64,000 bases of DNA. Source: Streptomyces sp. NWU339 (GTDB taxonomy: Bacteria > Actinomycetota > Actinomycetes > Streptomycetales > Streptomycetaceae). The stretch lies in the NCBI RefSeq assembly GCF_003143855.1, contig NZ_QFRK01000015.1:88444-152443 (forward strand). The letters are read 5' to 3'. Position numbers and translations under genes: made by a program. Under the pieces are notes generated by a model that did not search any database, was not told where the DNA came from, and saw nothing but the letters and a program-made list of their open reading frames with translations. Of this stretch, positions 1-8,098 are shown piece by piece; position 1 is the first letter of the stretch, and each line of letters begins with the position of its first letter.

Positions 1-73
1 ACGCTGTGAGCCCACTGGTACTCAGCAGAACGGCCAGGCCTGCGGCCGCGCGCCGCACCGAAGCGTGCTTCAT
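1..73 (-). CDS. N-terminus of a secreted protein, probably a binding lipoprotein (partial)
   Basis: Only the first 24 codons are in the window; the gene runs off the left edge. The peptide is MKHASVRRAAAGLAVLLSTS followed by GLTA: a basic n-region and a hydrophobic core, so a signal peptide. The next codon begins with T, which would allow Cys and complete an LTAC lipobox, but this is inference. A strong ribosome site (GGAGGAAAC) lies just before the ATG. One of the six AT-rich operators of the neighbouring catabolic regulon lies about 40 bp upstream, so this may be the solute-binding component of an uptake system for the same substrate. The protein family cannot be named. Confidence 0.6.
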   Translation of the reverse strand, partial: MKHASVRRAAAGLAVLLSTSGLTA

Positions 74-110
74 GTTTCCTCCATGTGTCCACAGCTGCAC
101 ATTACCGCGT

Positions 111-132
111 AACATACTTAATATATGATGCA
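111..132. promoter_or_regulatory. AT-rich operator, copy 1
   Basis: The sequence AACATACTTAATATATGATG shares ATAC-N-TAATATAT-NN-TGC with the copy at 2473-2494. It lies directly upstream of the leftmost minus-strand gene. It is very AT-rich in otherwise GC-rich DNA. I infer it is bound by the GntR/FCD regulator encoded at 4063-4767. The rest of the stretch up to 334 shows no gene. Confidence 0.55.
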
Positions 133-334
133 CGTCAAGGCTTTGAGTCGAACCGACAGCCAATCCGCGGGGTAATCCAGCGCAGCAGAATTGCAGTACT
201 GATCGGGCAGTTGCTGAAGCGTTCAGGAGAACGGCTCGCGGTCAAGGCCGCACCCGCGAACCTCGGAGTTCATGGGCCTCCTTGATGCGCCCCTGTCAGC
301 CGAGGGCCGCTTCCTCTCTGGTGAGGCCGGCCCG

Positions 335-1510
335 TCAGGCGCCCGCGAAAAGCACGCCGGCGTCAAGCAGAGCCTGCACCCGCGCCTCGTCGTACACCTC
401 CGAGGCAAGCTCCAAGGTGTGCTCCCCCACTCGGGGAGCCTTGCCGGGACGCTCGGGTCGGATGCCGCCGAACCGCCATGGCGGGCGCAGCAGGGAGAGA
501 CCTTCGCGCTCCGGCTCGACCAGCTCCAGCCACTGGGTCTGAGGGTGCTCGATGAAGCCCGACATGGTGAGCACCGGGGCGAAGGGCACGTCGGCTTCGG
601 TGAGCCGCTTCTCCCACTCGGCGGACGACTTGGTGACGAACTCCGCCTCGACGATCTCCACGAGCGCGGTGTAGTGCTTCATCCGCAGGTCGTACGTCGT
701 GAAGCGCGGGTCGTCCGCAAGGTCCGGTCGGTCCATGGCTTCCAGGAGGGCGAGCCAGAACTTCTGCGAGGACGACAGGTGCAGGGCGATGTCGTCGCCA
801 AGCGCGGTCTTGAGGCAGAAGTTCTGCGCCTGCGGGTGGCGGCTGCCACAGTACGGGTCCTCATGACCGTTGTCGAAGTACTGGGTCATCGCATCGACCG
901 TGAGGGTGCTGACCGCCTCCATCAGCGATGTCTCCACCCGCTGCCCGCCGCCGGTCGCGGCACGCCCGACCAGAGCGGCAAGCACGCCGGTCAGCGTGGT
1001 GACGCCGGTGATGAGGTCGGCGAGGCATGAACCCGTCAGTGCCGGGCGCCCCGCCTCCCCCAGCACCGTGTACAGGCCGCCGAATGCCTGGCCGATCGTG
1101 TCGTAGGCGGGCCTGTTGCGTAGCGGGCCCCCGTTACCGAACCCGGACGCCGAGGCGTAGACGAGGTCGGGGCGCTGGGCGCGGCACTCCTCCTCCCCCA
1201 GTCCCAGGGCGGCCAGCTTGTCCGGCCGCATGTTCTCCAGGACGACGTCGGTGCGCGGGAGAAGGGCCTTCACCGCCTCGATGCCCTCGGGGCGCTTGAG
1301 GTCGACGGCGAAGCTGCGTTTGCCCGCGTTGTACTGGATGAAGTAGGGGCTGCGGTTGTCGGCTCCCCGCCGGAAGTCCTCACCGTCCCCCGGCTTCTCT
1401 ACCTTGACCACGTCGGCGCCCAGGGCGCACAGCATGGAGCTCGCGTACGGGGCGGATATGTATCCCCCGAACTCCAGGACGCGGATGCCCTTGAGAGGCA
1501 GGTGCTGCAT
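335..1510 (-). CDS. Family III CoA-transferase (CaiB/BaiF, formyl-CoA transferase type)
   Basis: Moves CoA between acyl-CoA and a free carboxylic acid, the usual activation step of a CoA-dependent catabolic route. At 391 residues it has the normal family length. The N-terminal LKGIRVLEFG start, the GADVVKVEKP segment and the catalytic Asp (about residue 165, in GSCLADLITG) are all present. It is transcribed on the minus strand after the SDR at 1626-2432 with a 115-bp gap, so the two probably share the operator-bearing promoter at 2473. A second, only distantly similar family III transferase lies at 13802-15028; having two suggests different donor/acceptor steps of one pathway. The substrate cannot be read from sequence; itaconate-, mesaconate- or methylsuccinate-type acids fit the neighbours. 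Confidence 0.85.
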   Translation of the reverse strand: MQHLPLKGIRVLEFGGYISAPYASSMLCALGADVVKVEKPGDGEDFRRGADNRSPYFIQYNAGKRSFAVDLKRPEGIEAVKALLPRTDVVLENMRPDKLAALGLGEEECRAQRPDLVYASASGFGNGGPLRNRPAYDTIGQAFGGLYTVLGEAGRPALTGSCLADLITGVTTLTGVLAALVGRAATGGGQRVETSLMEAVSTLTVDAMTQYFDNGHEDPYCGSRHPQAQNFCLKTALGDDIALHLSSSQKFWLALLEAMDRPDLADDPRFTTYDLRMKHYTALVEIVEAEFVTKSSAEWEKRLTEADVPFAPVLTMSGFIEHPQTQWLELVEPEREGLSLLRPPWRFGGIRPERPGKAPRVGEHTLELASEVYDEARVQALLDAGVLFAGA

Positions 1511-1625
1511 CGCTGACCTCGCTCTGACTCAGGCGCCGGCCGACTCGCCGGTCGCACGAGGAAACATGTCGCAAACTTTGCTGGCCGCGGAACCCCCGTA
1601 TCAGGGGCTGAGCCGCCACAGGCTG

Positions 1626-2432
1626 TCAGCCCGTCAGCAGGCTCTGGCCGCCATCGACCACAGGGGGAGGCCCCGTGTTGAACGCGGCCTCGTCGGAGGC
1701 GAGGAACAGAGGGGCATGGGCGACGTCCCAGGCCGTCCCGCCCGGGTGCCGCAGGGGCACGCGGGCATCGCGTTCGGCAACCACCTGCTCCAGGCTTGCC
1801 CCCGATTGCCGCACGCGGGGCTCCATCGCCATCGGCGTCTCCATCAGCCCCGGCAGAACCGCGTTGGCCCGGATGCCGTGCGAGGCGTTGGCCGCGGCCA
1901 CGTGCGGGGGCAGGGAAAGGACACCGGCCTTCGAGATGCGGTGGGCGACGTTCGGGTAGTCGATGAGCACCGCGTTGGAGGCGATGTCGGTGATCACTCC
2001 ACTTCCCTGTTCCCGCATGATGCGTAGGGCGTGCTTACAGGTGGGCACCATGCCCTGCAGGTTGACGGCGACGATCCCGGAGAAGGTCTCGGGTTCGATC
2101 TCCGTGACCGGCGCGTCGCCTGCGGCAGCACCCGCCACCCCGACGTTGTCGTGCAGGATGTCGAGGCGCCCGTAGGCATCGACGCATGCGGCGACCGCCT
2201 CGATGTCGGCCTCACTGGCGACGTCGGCCCTTACGGTCGGCGCCCGGCCGCCCTCGTCGATGATCTCCTGCGCGGTCTTCTCTGCGGAGGCCGCGTCCCG
2301 GTCGACTGCGACCACTGCCGCGCCTTCGCGGGCCATCAGTAGTGCAGCGGCCCGGCCGTTGCCAACCGTGGCCCCCTCCGTCTGTCCAGCGCCCACGACG
2401 AGGGCCACCTTGCCGGCTACCCGTTGCCCCAT
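1626..2432 (-). CDS. Short-chain dehydrogenase/reductase with His in place of the catalytic Tyr
   Basis: A 268-residue classical SDR by length and fold: nucleotide-binding start KVALVVGAGQTEG, a HDNVGVAG segment standing where NNAG is usual, and the C-terminal VVDGGQSLLTG. In the catalytic YxxxK motif the sequence reads AHRISKAG, so the Tyr is His (codon CAC), and the P-loop spacing is enlarged. The Lys and an upstream Ser (DIASNA) remain. This could be a naturally divergent SDR, an inactive gene or a base error. It is divergent from the acyl-CoA dehydrogenase gene, with an operator in the gap, and probably co-transcribed with the CoA-transferase downstream. It was probably a hydroxyacyl-CoA or alcohol dehydrogenase. 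Confidence 0.75.
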   Translation of the reverse strand: MGQRVAGKVALVVGAGQTEGATVGNGRAAALLMAREGAAVVAVDRDAASAEKTAQEIIDEGGRAPTVRADVASEADIEAVAACVDAYGRLDILHDNVGVAGAAAGDAPVTEIEPETFSGIVAVNLQGMVPTCKHALRIMREQGSGVITDIASNAVLIDYPNVAHRISKAGVLSLPPHVAAANASHGIRANAVLPGLMETPMAMEPRVRQSGASLEQVVAERDARVPLRHPGGTAWDVAHAPLFLASDEAAFNTGPPPVVDGGQSLLTG

Positions 2433-2472
2433 CGTTGCGGCTCCTCTCGCTCACCCGGCCCAGCAATCATGC

Positions 2473-2494
2473 AAGATACGTAATATATTGTGCT
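2473..2494. promoter_or_regulatory. AT-rich operator, copy 2 (divergent promoter)
   Basis: The sequence AAGATACGTAATATATTGTG is the best match to copy 1. It lies in the 189-bp gap between the divergent SDR (start 2432) and acyl-CoA dehydrogenase (start 2622), so one site could control both directions. The flanking GCAAG and CTTGC form short inverted arms. Confidence 0.6.
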
Positions 2495-2621
2495 TGCACA
2501 AGGGTTCAAATGGAGCCTGTTGGCGGTGCACTTCATATGTGATTACGACGGTGCGGGCTCCTCCGCGCCCCGCCAGGGCGCCCTGGAGCCCGCACCCCTC
2601 TTGACCAGGAAGGAAGCGCGC

Positions 2622-3821
2622 ATGGGCCGCCTCTGCGAGACCGAGGGCCTGACGGACGTACAGGAGGAGATCCTCCGGACCGTTCGTGGCTATGTGGAGG
2701 ACAAGATCCTCCCCGTTGCCTCGGAGTACGAGCACAAGGACGAGTACCCGACCGAGATCATCGAGGGCCTCAAGGACCTCGGCATCTTCGGGCTCACCAT
2801 CCCGGAGGAGTACGGCGGCCTGGGTGAGTCCCTGCTCACCTACGCCCTGGTGGTCGAGGAGCTGTCCCGGGGCTGGATGAGCATCTCCGGGGTCATCAAC
2901 ACCCACTTCATCCTCGCCTACATGATCTCCCGCCACGGCACCGAGGAGCAGAAGCGCTCCTACCTCCCCCGCATGGCGACAGGCGAGATACGCGGCGCCT
3001 TCTCCATGTCGGAGCCGGACTGCGGCTCCGACGTGTCGGCCATCAAGACCAAGGCCGTCAGGAATGCCGACGGCACCTACACCATCGACGGCCAGAAGAT
3101 GTGGCTCACCAACGGCGCCTCGGCGAACCTGGTGGCTGTACTGGTCAAGACCGACGAGGGACATGACGCCCCGCACCGGAACATGACCACATTCCTCGTG
3201 GAGAAGAAGGAGGGCTTCGGCGAGACCGCACAGGGCGTCACCGTCCCCCGCAAGATCGAGAAGATGGGCTACAAGGGCGTCGACACCACCGAACTCCTCT
3301 TCGACGGCCACCGCATCGGCGCCGACCGCATCCTGGGTGGCACCAGCGGCAAGGGCTTCTACCACATGATGGACGGCGTCGAGGTCGGCCGGGTCAACGT
3401 CGCGGCGCGGGCCGTCGGGGTCGCCCACCGTGCCTACGAGCTCGCCGTTTCCTACAGCCAGCTGCGGGAGACCTTCGGCAAGAAGATCGCCCAGCACCAA
3501 GCCGTGCTGTTCCGGCTCGCGGAGATGGCCACCAAGACCGAGGCAGGCCACCAGATGATGGTCCGTGCCGCCCGCAAAAAGGATTCGGGCGCCCGCAACG
3601 ACCTCGAGGCCGGCATGGCCAAGTACCTCGCCTCCGAGTACTGCGCCCAGGTCGTCGAAGACTCCTTCCGTATCCACGGCGGGTACGGCTACTCCAAGGA
3701 GTACGAGATCGAGCGGCTTTACCGCGAGGCACCGATGCTGCTCATCGGCGAGGGCACCGCGGACATCCAGCGCATGATCATCGGCCGTCGCCTGCTGGAA
3801 GACCACAAGAGCGAGAGCTGA
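2622..3821 (+). CDS. Acyl-CoA dehydrogenase
   Basis: FAD enzyme making the alpha,beta-double bond in an acyl-CoA thioester and passing electrons to ETF, whose two subunits are encoded at 8960-10748. Length 399 residues, normal for the family. The N-terminal helical domain is followed by the FAD-contact segment FSMSEPDCGSD (about residue 126), a beta-domain and a C-terminal helical domain. The RETFGKKIAQHQAV signature and the catalytic Glu in LLIGEGTADIQRM near the C-terminus are present. The ATG at 2622 is chosen because AGGAAGG precedes it and it starts family-like sequence. A terminator-like hairpin follows. The substrate is unknown; the neighbouring hydratase and lyase suggest a short branched or dicarboxylic acyl-CoA such as methylsuccinyl-CoA. 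Confidence 0.9.
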   Translation: MGRLCETEGLTDVQEEILRTVRGYVEDKILPVASEYEHKDEYPTEIIEGLKDLGIFGLTIPEEYGGLGESLLTYALVVEELSRGWMSISGVINTHFILAYMISRHGTEEQKRSYLPRMATGEIRGAFSMSEPDCGSDVSAIKTKAVRNADGTYTIDGQKMWLTNGASANLVAVLVKTDEGHDAPHRNMTTFLVEKKEGFGETAQGVTVPRKIEKMGYKGVDTTELLFDGHRIGADRILGGTSGKGFYHMMDGVEVGRVNVAARAVGVAHRAYELAVSYSQLRETFGKKIAQHQAVLFRLAEMATKTEAGHQMMVRAARKKDSGARNDLEAGMAKYLASEYCAQVVEDSFRIHGGYGYSKEYEIERLYREAPMLLIGEGTADIQRMIIGRRLLEDHKSES

Positions 3822-3846
3822 CACCAGGAAAGCGGTCCCGCTGCGC

Positions 3847-3896
3847 GCAGGGCCCGGAACCGGCGGCGTGCGCAACGCCCGGGTTCCGGGCCCTGC
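3847..3896 (+). terminator. Hairpin terminator after the acyl-CoA dehydrogenase
   Basis: Perfect 15-bp stem, GCAGGGCCCGGAACC (3847-3861) pairing with GGTTCCGGGCCCTGC (3882-3896) across a 20-nt loop. It starts 25 bp after the stop codon and has no clear U-tract, as is common in actinobacteria. Confidence 0.6.
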
Positions 3897-3954
3897 CCGC
3901 CCCGGCGGGCCATGATGGAACCAACCTCCGTTGCTGTGACCACACGGAGCAAGC

Positions 3955-3980
3955 TATAGTACTTTATTTTCTATATAACG
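3955..3980. promoter_or_regulatory. AT-rich operator, copy 3 (regulator's own promoter)
   Basis: The sequence TAGTACTTTATTTTCTATAT resembles copies 1 and 2 but is weaker. It is about 85 bp upstream of the GntR gene, in line with autoregulation. Confidence 0.4.
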
Positions 3981-4062
3981 TTTGCGGATGTTTCCGCGAA
4001 GACGTCGGTGACTGCCACCATCGACGGAAGCGACGCCGACGAACACGGAACGGGAGGAGACA

Positions 4063-4767
4063 GTGAAGAGCAGCCCAACAGTCCCCAGGAAGACCCCTGG
4101 GGACAAGCGCAAGCAGCTTCCTGAAGAAGTGGCCGCCTACGTACGCGAGTTGGTCATCACGGGAGAGGTCAGTGCCGGCGAGTTCCTCCGGATGGAACCC
4201 ATCGCCGAGGCGGTAGGGGTCAGCAACACCCCTGTCCGCGAAGGACTGCTGCTTCTGCAGAGCGAGGGCTTCGTGCAGCTCGTGCCGCGGCGCGGCTTCG
4301 TGGTCGCACCGTTCACCCCCGGCGACATCGAGGACATCTTCTGGGCGCAGGCCCGCCTCGGGGGCGAACTCGCGGCCCGCGCCGCCAAGCAGATCACCCC
4401 CGCCGCCATCGCGCGGCTGGAGGCCAACATCGAGGATTATGAGCGCGCCGCCGAATCGGGTGACACGTATGCCCTCGCCGAGCTGGGCCACCTCTTCCAC
4501 CGGGAGGTCAACCTGGCCGCCGGCTCCCGGCGGCTTGCCCTGCTGCTGGGCACGGTGGTCAAACAGCTGCCCAACCAGTTCTACGTGACCATCGAGGGAC
4601 AGGTCGACAACTCCCGTACGGAGCATCCGCTGCTGCTCGACGCGCTGAAGAAAGGCGATGCGCGCAAAGCCCGTTCAGTCTTCGAGAAGCACATCCAGGG
4701 CGGGGCCACCCGGCTGATCGAGACCCTGAAGGAGCGCGGTATGTGGGCGGAGGAGCAGGCGAGCTGA
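4063..4767 (+). CDS. GntR-family transcriptional regulator, FCD subfamily
   Basis: 234-residue DNA-binding regulator. The N-terminal winged helix (residues about 20-85) includes GEFLRMEPIAEAVGVSNTPV followed by REGLLLLQSEGFV, the typical GntR recognition region. The remaining all-helical FCD domain has metal-ligand-like residues (HREVN, about residue 147, and later His residues), and such domains bind small carboxylic acids. The GTG start is preceded by GGGAGGAG. It sits inside a set of acyl-CoA catabolic genes, each transcription unit preceded by a related AT-rich element. I infer it represses them until the substrate or an acyl-CoA intermediate binds. Confidence 0.9.
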   Translation: MKSSPTVPRKTPGDKRKQLPEEVAAYVRELVITGEVSAGEFLRMEPIAEAVGVSNTPVREGLLLLQSEGFVQLVPRRGFVVAPFTPGDIEDIFWAQARLGGELAARAAKQITPAAIARLEANIEDYERAAESGDTYALAELGHLFHREVNLAAGSRRLALLLGTVVKQLPNQFYVTIEGQVDNSRTEHPLLLDALKKGDARKARSVFEKHIQGGATRLIETLKERGMWAEEQAS

Positions 4768-4817
4768 CACTGAGGCGCGAGGAGGGGGCAGTCGGAGCGC
4801 CGCCCCTCCGCCTGGCC

Positions 4818-5600
4818 TTATTCGGGCCGGTTCACCGCGTACCCGGCGTACAGCGCGTGCGTACCGCCGTCGACCTCGGCAATCAGGCGCGAGACGTACG
4901 ACGCTTCCTCCGAGTTGAGGAACAGGGCGACGGCGGCCTGCTCCTCTGGGGTGCCCGCCCGACGCAGCGGGACGACGGCCTCGCGCGCCTCCCGGTACCC
5001 GCTGTCCACCGCGCACCCGGGTGGTCATCCCCGTCGCGGTCAGGCCGGGGCACAGGGCGTTGACCCGAATACCGTGCACGCCCCATTCGACGGCGAGCGC
5101 ACGGGTCAGGGCGACGACGGCGTGCTCGGAGACGACGTACGGCACATTCCCGGGCAGGCCATGGGTGCCGGCGACGGACGCCGTGTTGAGTACCGCGCCA
5201 TGCCCTTGTTCGATCATGACACGGCCGACGGCGGTGGCGACGTGGAATGCGGCGTCGTTGTTGACGCCCATGACGTGCGACCAGGTCGCGTCGTCGACCT
5301 CCGCGGCGGGACGGGCGCGGCTGACGCCCGCGTTGTTGAACAGGGCGTCGATGCGGCTGTCCCCGAAGTCTCGGGCAGCGTCGACCAGTTGCTGTGCGGC
5401 ACCGGGCTCCCGGACATCGGCGGCAATGGTCACCGCCCGGCCCCCTTGCAACTCCGTGAGTGGCCCGGCGCTCACATCGTCGGCGACGACCATGGCACCC
5501 TCGGCGAGGAGGCCCTCGACGATCGCTCGCCCGATGCCGGAGGCTGCCCGGTGACGACGGCGACCTTGCCGGTGTAGCGCTTAGGTGCACGGACGGTCAT
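4818..5600 (-). pseudogene. SDR-family dehydrogenase broken by two compensating frameshifts
   Basis: Joined across frames, this is a full-length SDR of about 261 residues. It starts at 5600 (MTVRAPKRYTGKVAVVTG), where the ATG overlaps the stop of the MHS permease gene. Near 5548 one base is missing, because the expected G-A-A-S-G-I-G is in another frame. The middle part (NNAGVSRARP, catalytic region) is in that frame until about 5015. A gain of one base there restores the first frame for the C-terminus ending AGYAVNRPE. The catalytic YxxxK also reads YVVSE, so the Lys is Glu. Two independent kinds of damage favour a real pseudogene over sequencing error. It was probably the second gene of an operon with the permease. 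Confidence 0.75.
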
Positions 5601-6919
5601 GAAGACCCCTTCGTGCGGCCCAGCAATGCCAGCGGAATCAGGCCCAGCACTGCGGCTGCGGAAACATATACCGACACCAGGATGGTTCCGCCCCCCACAT
5701 TGAGGAGAGCGACCATGATGAGCGGCGCCCAGCCGCCGCCGACGACGTTCGCCAGCTGATGGCCGAGGGAAGCGCCGGTGTAGCGCATCCGGGGAGGGAA
5801 CATTTCGGCGAACATCGCGATCGCCGGCCCCTGCATCGCCCCGACCGCGGCGAGCCCGACGAAGAGGCCGAGGGTCAGCAGCGGCAGCTCCCGAGTGTCC
5901 GCCAGTGGGAACACCACGAACGACCATGCGCCCGCGACGGCGGCCCCGGCCGCAAACACGGGGCGGCGTCCCACTGTGTCGGACAGTGCGGCACAGCCGA
6001 TCGTGCCCGCTGTCCACCCGGACATGGCGATCAGGACTGCGGTGAGCATGGCGTTCTTGCCCATGCCGAGCTCGTGCACGCCGTAGTCGAGCATGCCGGT
6101 GGTGATGATGTAGAAGCTGATGGTGGCCGGGGCGAACGTGCCGGCGGCCAGAAGCACGGCCTTCGGTCGGCGAAGCACCTCGAGGAGTGGAGACTTCGGC
6201 GCGGCCCGCGCGCGGTTTTGGCGCTCCTGCTCTGCGCGGCGGAACTCGGGGCTGTCCTCGATGTTGCGGTGGATGGCGTAGGCGAGCGGCAGCATCACGA
6301 TGCTGAGCAGGAACGGAATTCTCCAGCCCCAACTGTCGAATGCCTCCGGGCCCACCAGGTGGCCGACGAGGATGAAGATGAGATTGCCGGTGATCATGCC
6401 GAACGGCACGCCCAGTTGGGGAATGGCACCATACAGGCCGCGCCGGTTCGGGGGCGCGTGTTCGAGGGCCAGCAGGGCTGCGCCGCCCCACTGTCCACCG
6501 ATCGCCATCCCTTGCGCGATGCGGAGTACGACGAGCAGAAGCGGCGCCATGATCCCGGCCACGGCGAAGTTGGGCAGCAGGCCGATGAGCGTGGAGGCCA
6601 TGGCCATCAGCACCATGGCACTCACCAGAGCGGGCTTGCGTCCGTGCCGGTCGCCGATGCGCCCGAACACCGCGGCGCCGAGCGGCCGGGCAGCGAAGCC
6701 CACGGCGAAGGTCGCGAATGAGGCCAGGACCCCGGCCGTCGGGCTCACTTCAGGGAAGAACTGGCTGTGGAAGATCAGCGCAGCGGCCGTACCGTAGATC
6801 ATGAAGTCGTAGTACTCGATGGCCGACGCGGAGATGGCAGCGGCCAGAGCTTTGACCCGCGGCTTGCGGTCCGAGACGGCCGGCACAGGCGTGTGCGGAG
6901 CGTCCACTTGGATGTTCAC
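5597..6919 (-). CDS. MFS transporter of the metabolite:H+ symporter (MHS) family
   Basis: 440-residue permease with about 12 membrane segments. It carries the MFS signature between TM2 and TM3 (RIGDRHGRKPALV, about residue 87) and the MHS-type segment GMAIGGQWGGAALL. MHS permeases such as those for shikimate, alpha-ketoglutarate or dicarboxylates import organic acids with protons, which fits a catabolic cluster. The start is GTG at 6919 with GAGG just upstream. The stop overlaps the start of the following broken SDR (ATGA). A weaker copy of the regulon operator lies about 100 bp upstream. The substrate is not determined; a carboxylic acid is most likely. Confidence 0.88.
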   Translation of the reverse strand: MNIQVDAPHTPVPAVSDRKPRVKALAAAISASAIEYYDFMIYGTAAALIFHSQFFPEVSPTAGVLASFATFAVGFAARPLGAAVFGRIGDRHGRKPALVSAMVLMAMASTLIGLLPNFAVAGIMAPLLLVVLRIAQGMAIGGQWGGAALLALEHAPPNRRGLYGAIPQLGVPFGMITGNLIFILVGHLVGPEAFDSWGWRIPFLLSIVMLPLAYAIHRNIEDSPEFRRAEQERQNRARAAPKSPLLEVLRRPKAVLLAAGTFAPATISFYIITTGMLDYGVHELGMGKNAMLTAVLIAMSGWTAGTIGCAALSDTVGRRPVFAAGAAVAGAWSFVVFPLADTRELPLLTLGLFVGLAAVGAMQGPAIAMFAEMFPPRMRYTGASLGHQLANVVGGGWAPLIMVALLNVGGGTILVSVYVSAAAVLGLIPLALLGRTKGSS

Positions 6920-7010
6920 TCTGCCTCGATTCGGCGGTGGCAGCTGGAGCGGCTCTTCGGGGGCGGCCGAAAGGCTTCGGTCTCGGCCGGGCGCAGGGTA
7001 CCTAGAAGTT

Positions 7011-7030
7011 CACATGATATGAAATGCGCA
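7011..7030. promoter_or_regulatory. AT-rich operator, copy 4 (weak)
   Basis: CACATGATATGAAATGCGCA lies between the stop of the thioesterase gene and the start of the permease gene, both on the minus strand. It has the CATNATAT and ATGC elements of the other copies but is the least similar. Confidence 0.3.
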
Positions 7031-7043
7031 ATGCTCGCTGCGT

Positions 7044-7979
7044 TCAGGACGTATGCAGCGAGCGCACGGGAACTGGGTGGGCAGAGTGCTTCCCGTGTGG
7101 GCGGATCAGGCCTTCCTGGACGACCGTGGCGGCCATCCCCCGGGTGGGGCTGTACACATGGGCGGTGGCCAGCCCGCGGCTGCCGCCGGCCCAGGCGGAG
7201 GACTTGTCGTACAGCAGCCACTGGTCGACGGGGACGATCTGGTGGAACCACATGGCATGGTTGACGGTCGCCCGCTGCACCCCCGGCGCCAGGAACGGGT
7301 AACCGTGCGGCCGCAGCGCCGTGGACAGCAGGGTCAGGTCGCTGATGTAGGCCAAGAGGCAGGAGTGCAGGGCAATCTCCTGGCTGTCGAGGCTGTCGTG
7401 CACACGGAACCACAGGCGTTCCGTCGCCGACTGCGCAGGCGCACCGCCCGCCACCGCCCCGCCTTGCACTGACCGTACGGCGGCATCGCACTCCTCGATG
7501 ACGCGCAGATCGAGGGCCTTCCACTCCTCGCGCCAGAACGTCTGGGTGTCGCGGTCCGCCCGCTCGAGCGCTTCAACCAGCGGGACCGCGTCCCTTGGCA
7601 CGGGCACGCGCGGCATCGGCACCTGATGCTCATAGCCTGCCTCCTCGCGGTGGAAGGAGGCGGTGAGCTCGAAGATCTGGCGCCCGTGCTGGTGGCCGCA
7701 GACCCTTCGCGAGGTAAAGGACCGTCCGTCCCGCACTCGGGTCACGTCGTAGCGCACGGACTCCTTCGCATCGCCACCCCGCAGGAAGGACGCATGCAGG
7801 TTGTGGACCGGGCGACCGGACGGGACCGTGCGGTACGCGGCCATCAGGGCCTGGGCCAGCAGTTGCCCGCCGTAGGTGCGGGCCATCCTGCTGCGGCGGG
7901 CCGCTTGCCCCAGGAAGCTTTCGGTTCCGACCTCGTCGAGGTCGAGCAGGTCCACCAGGTCCTTCCCCGATGCGGGCAT
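7044..7979 (-). CDS. Acyl-CoA thioesterase II (TesB family)
   Basis: 311-residue double-hotdog thioesterase that hydrolyses acyl-CoA to the acid and CoA in the cytoplasm. The N-terminal hotdog contains ARTYGGQLLAQALMA and HASFLRGG. The C-terminal hotdog carries the catalytic-region Asp (LAYISDLTLLSTA), NHAMWFH and the final QEGLIR. Length and order match TesB. It is divergent from the SDR at 8099, with an operator in the shared promoter. In a catabolic cluster it could release a dead-end acyl-CoA or free CoA. The substrate is unknown. Confidence 0.88.
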   Translation of the reverse strand: MPASGKDLVDLLDLDEVGTESFLGQAARRSRMARTYGGQLLAQALMAAYRTVPSGRPVHNLHASFLRGGDAKESVRYDVTRVRDGRSFTSRRVCGHQHGRQIFELTASFHREEAGYEHQVPMPRVPVPRDAVPLVEALERADRDTQTFWREEWKALDLRVIEECDAAVRSVQGGAVAGGAPAQSATERLWFRVHDSLDSQEIALHSCLLAYISDLTLLSTALRPHGYPFLAPGVQRATVNHAMWFHQIVPVDQWLLYDKSSAWAGGSRGLATAHVYSPTRGMAATVVQEGLIRPHGKHSAHPVPVRSLHTS

Positions 7980-8025
7980 GGATGCGCCTCCGTGGTGCGA
8001 GTCCGTCGTCGGAGGACCATTGTAG

Positions 8026-8049
8026 GCAGAGAATATATTTTGTATGGTG
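8026..8049. promoter_or_regulatory. AT-rich operator, copy 5 (divergent promoter)
   Basis: Read on the minus strand it contains CCATACAAAATATATTCTC, matching the ATAC-NNA-ATATAT core of copies 1 and 2. It lies between the divergent thioesterase (start 7979) and SDR (start 8099) genes. Confidence 0.5.
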
Positions 8050-8098
8050 CATGAAGCTTATGGGTTCACGGATTCTGCGTCCTGAGAAAGGCCACCGC

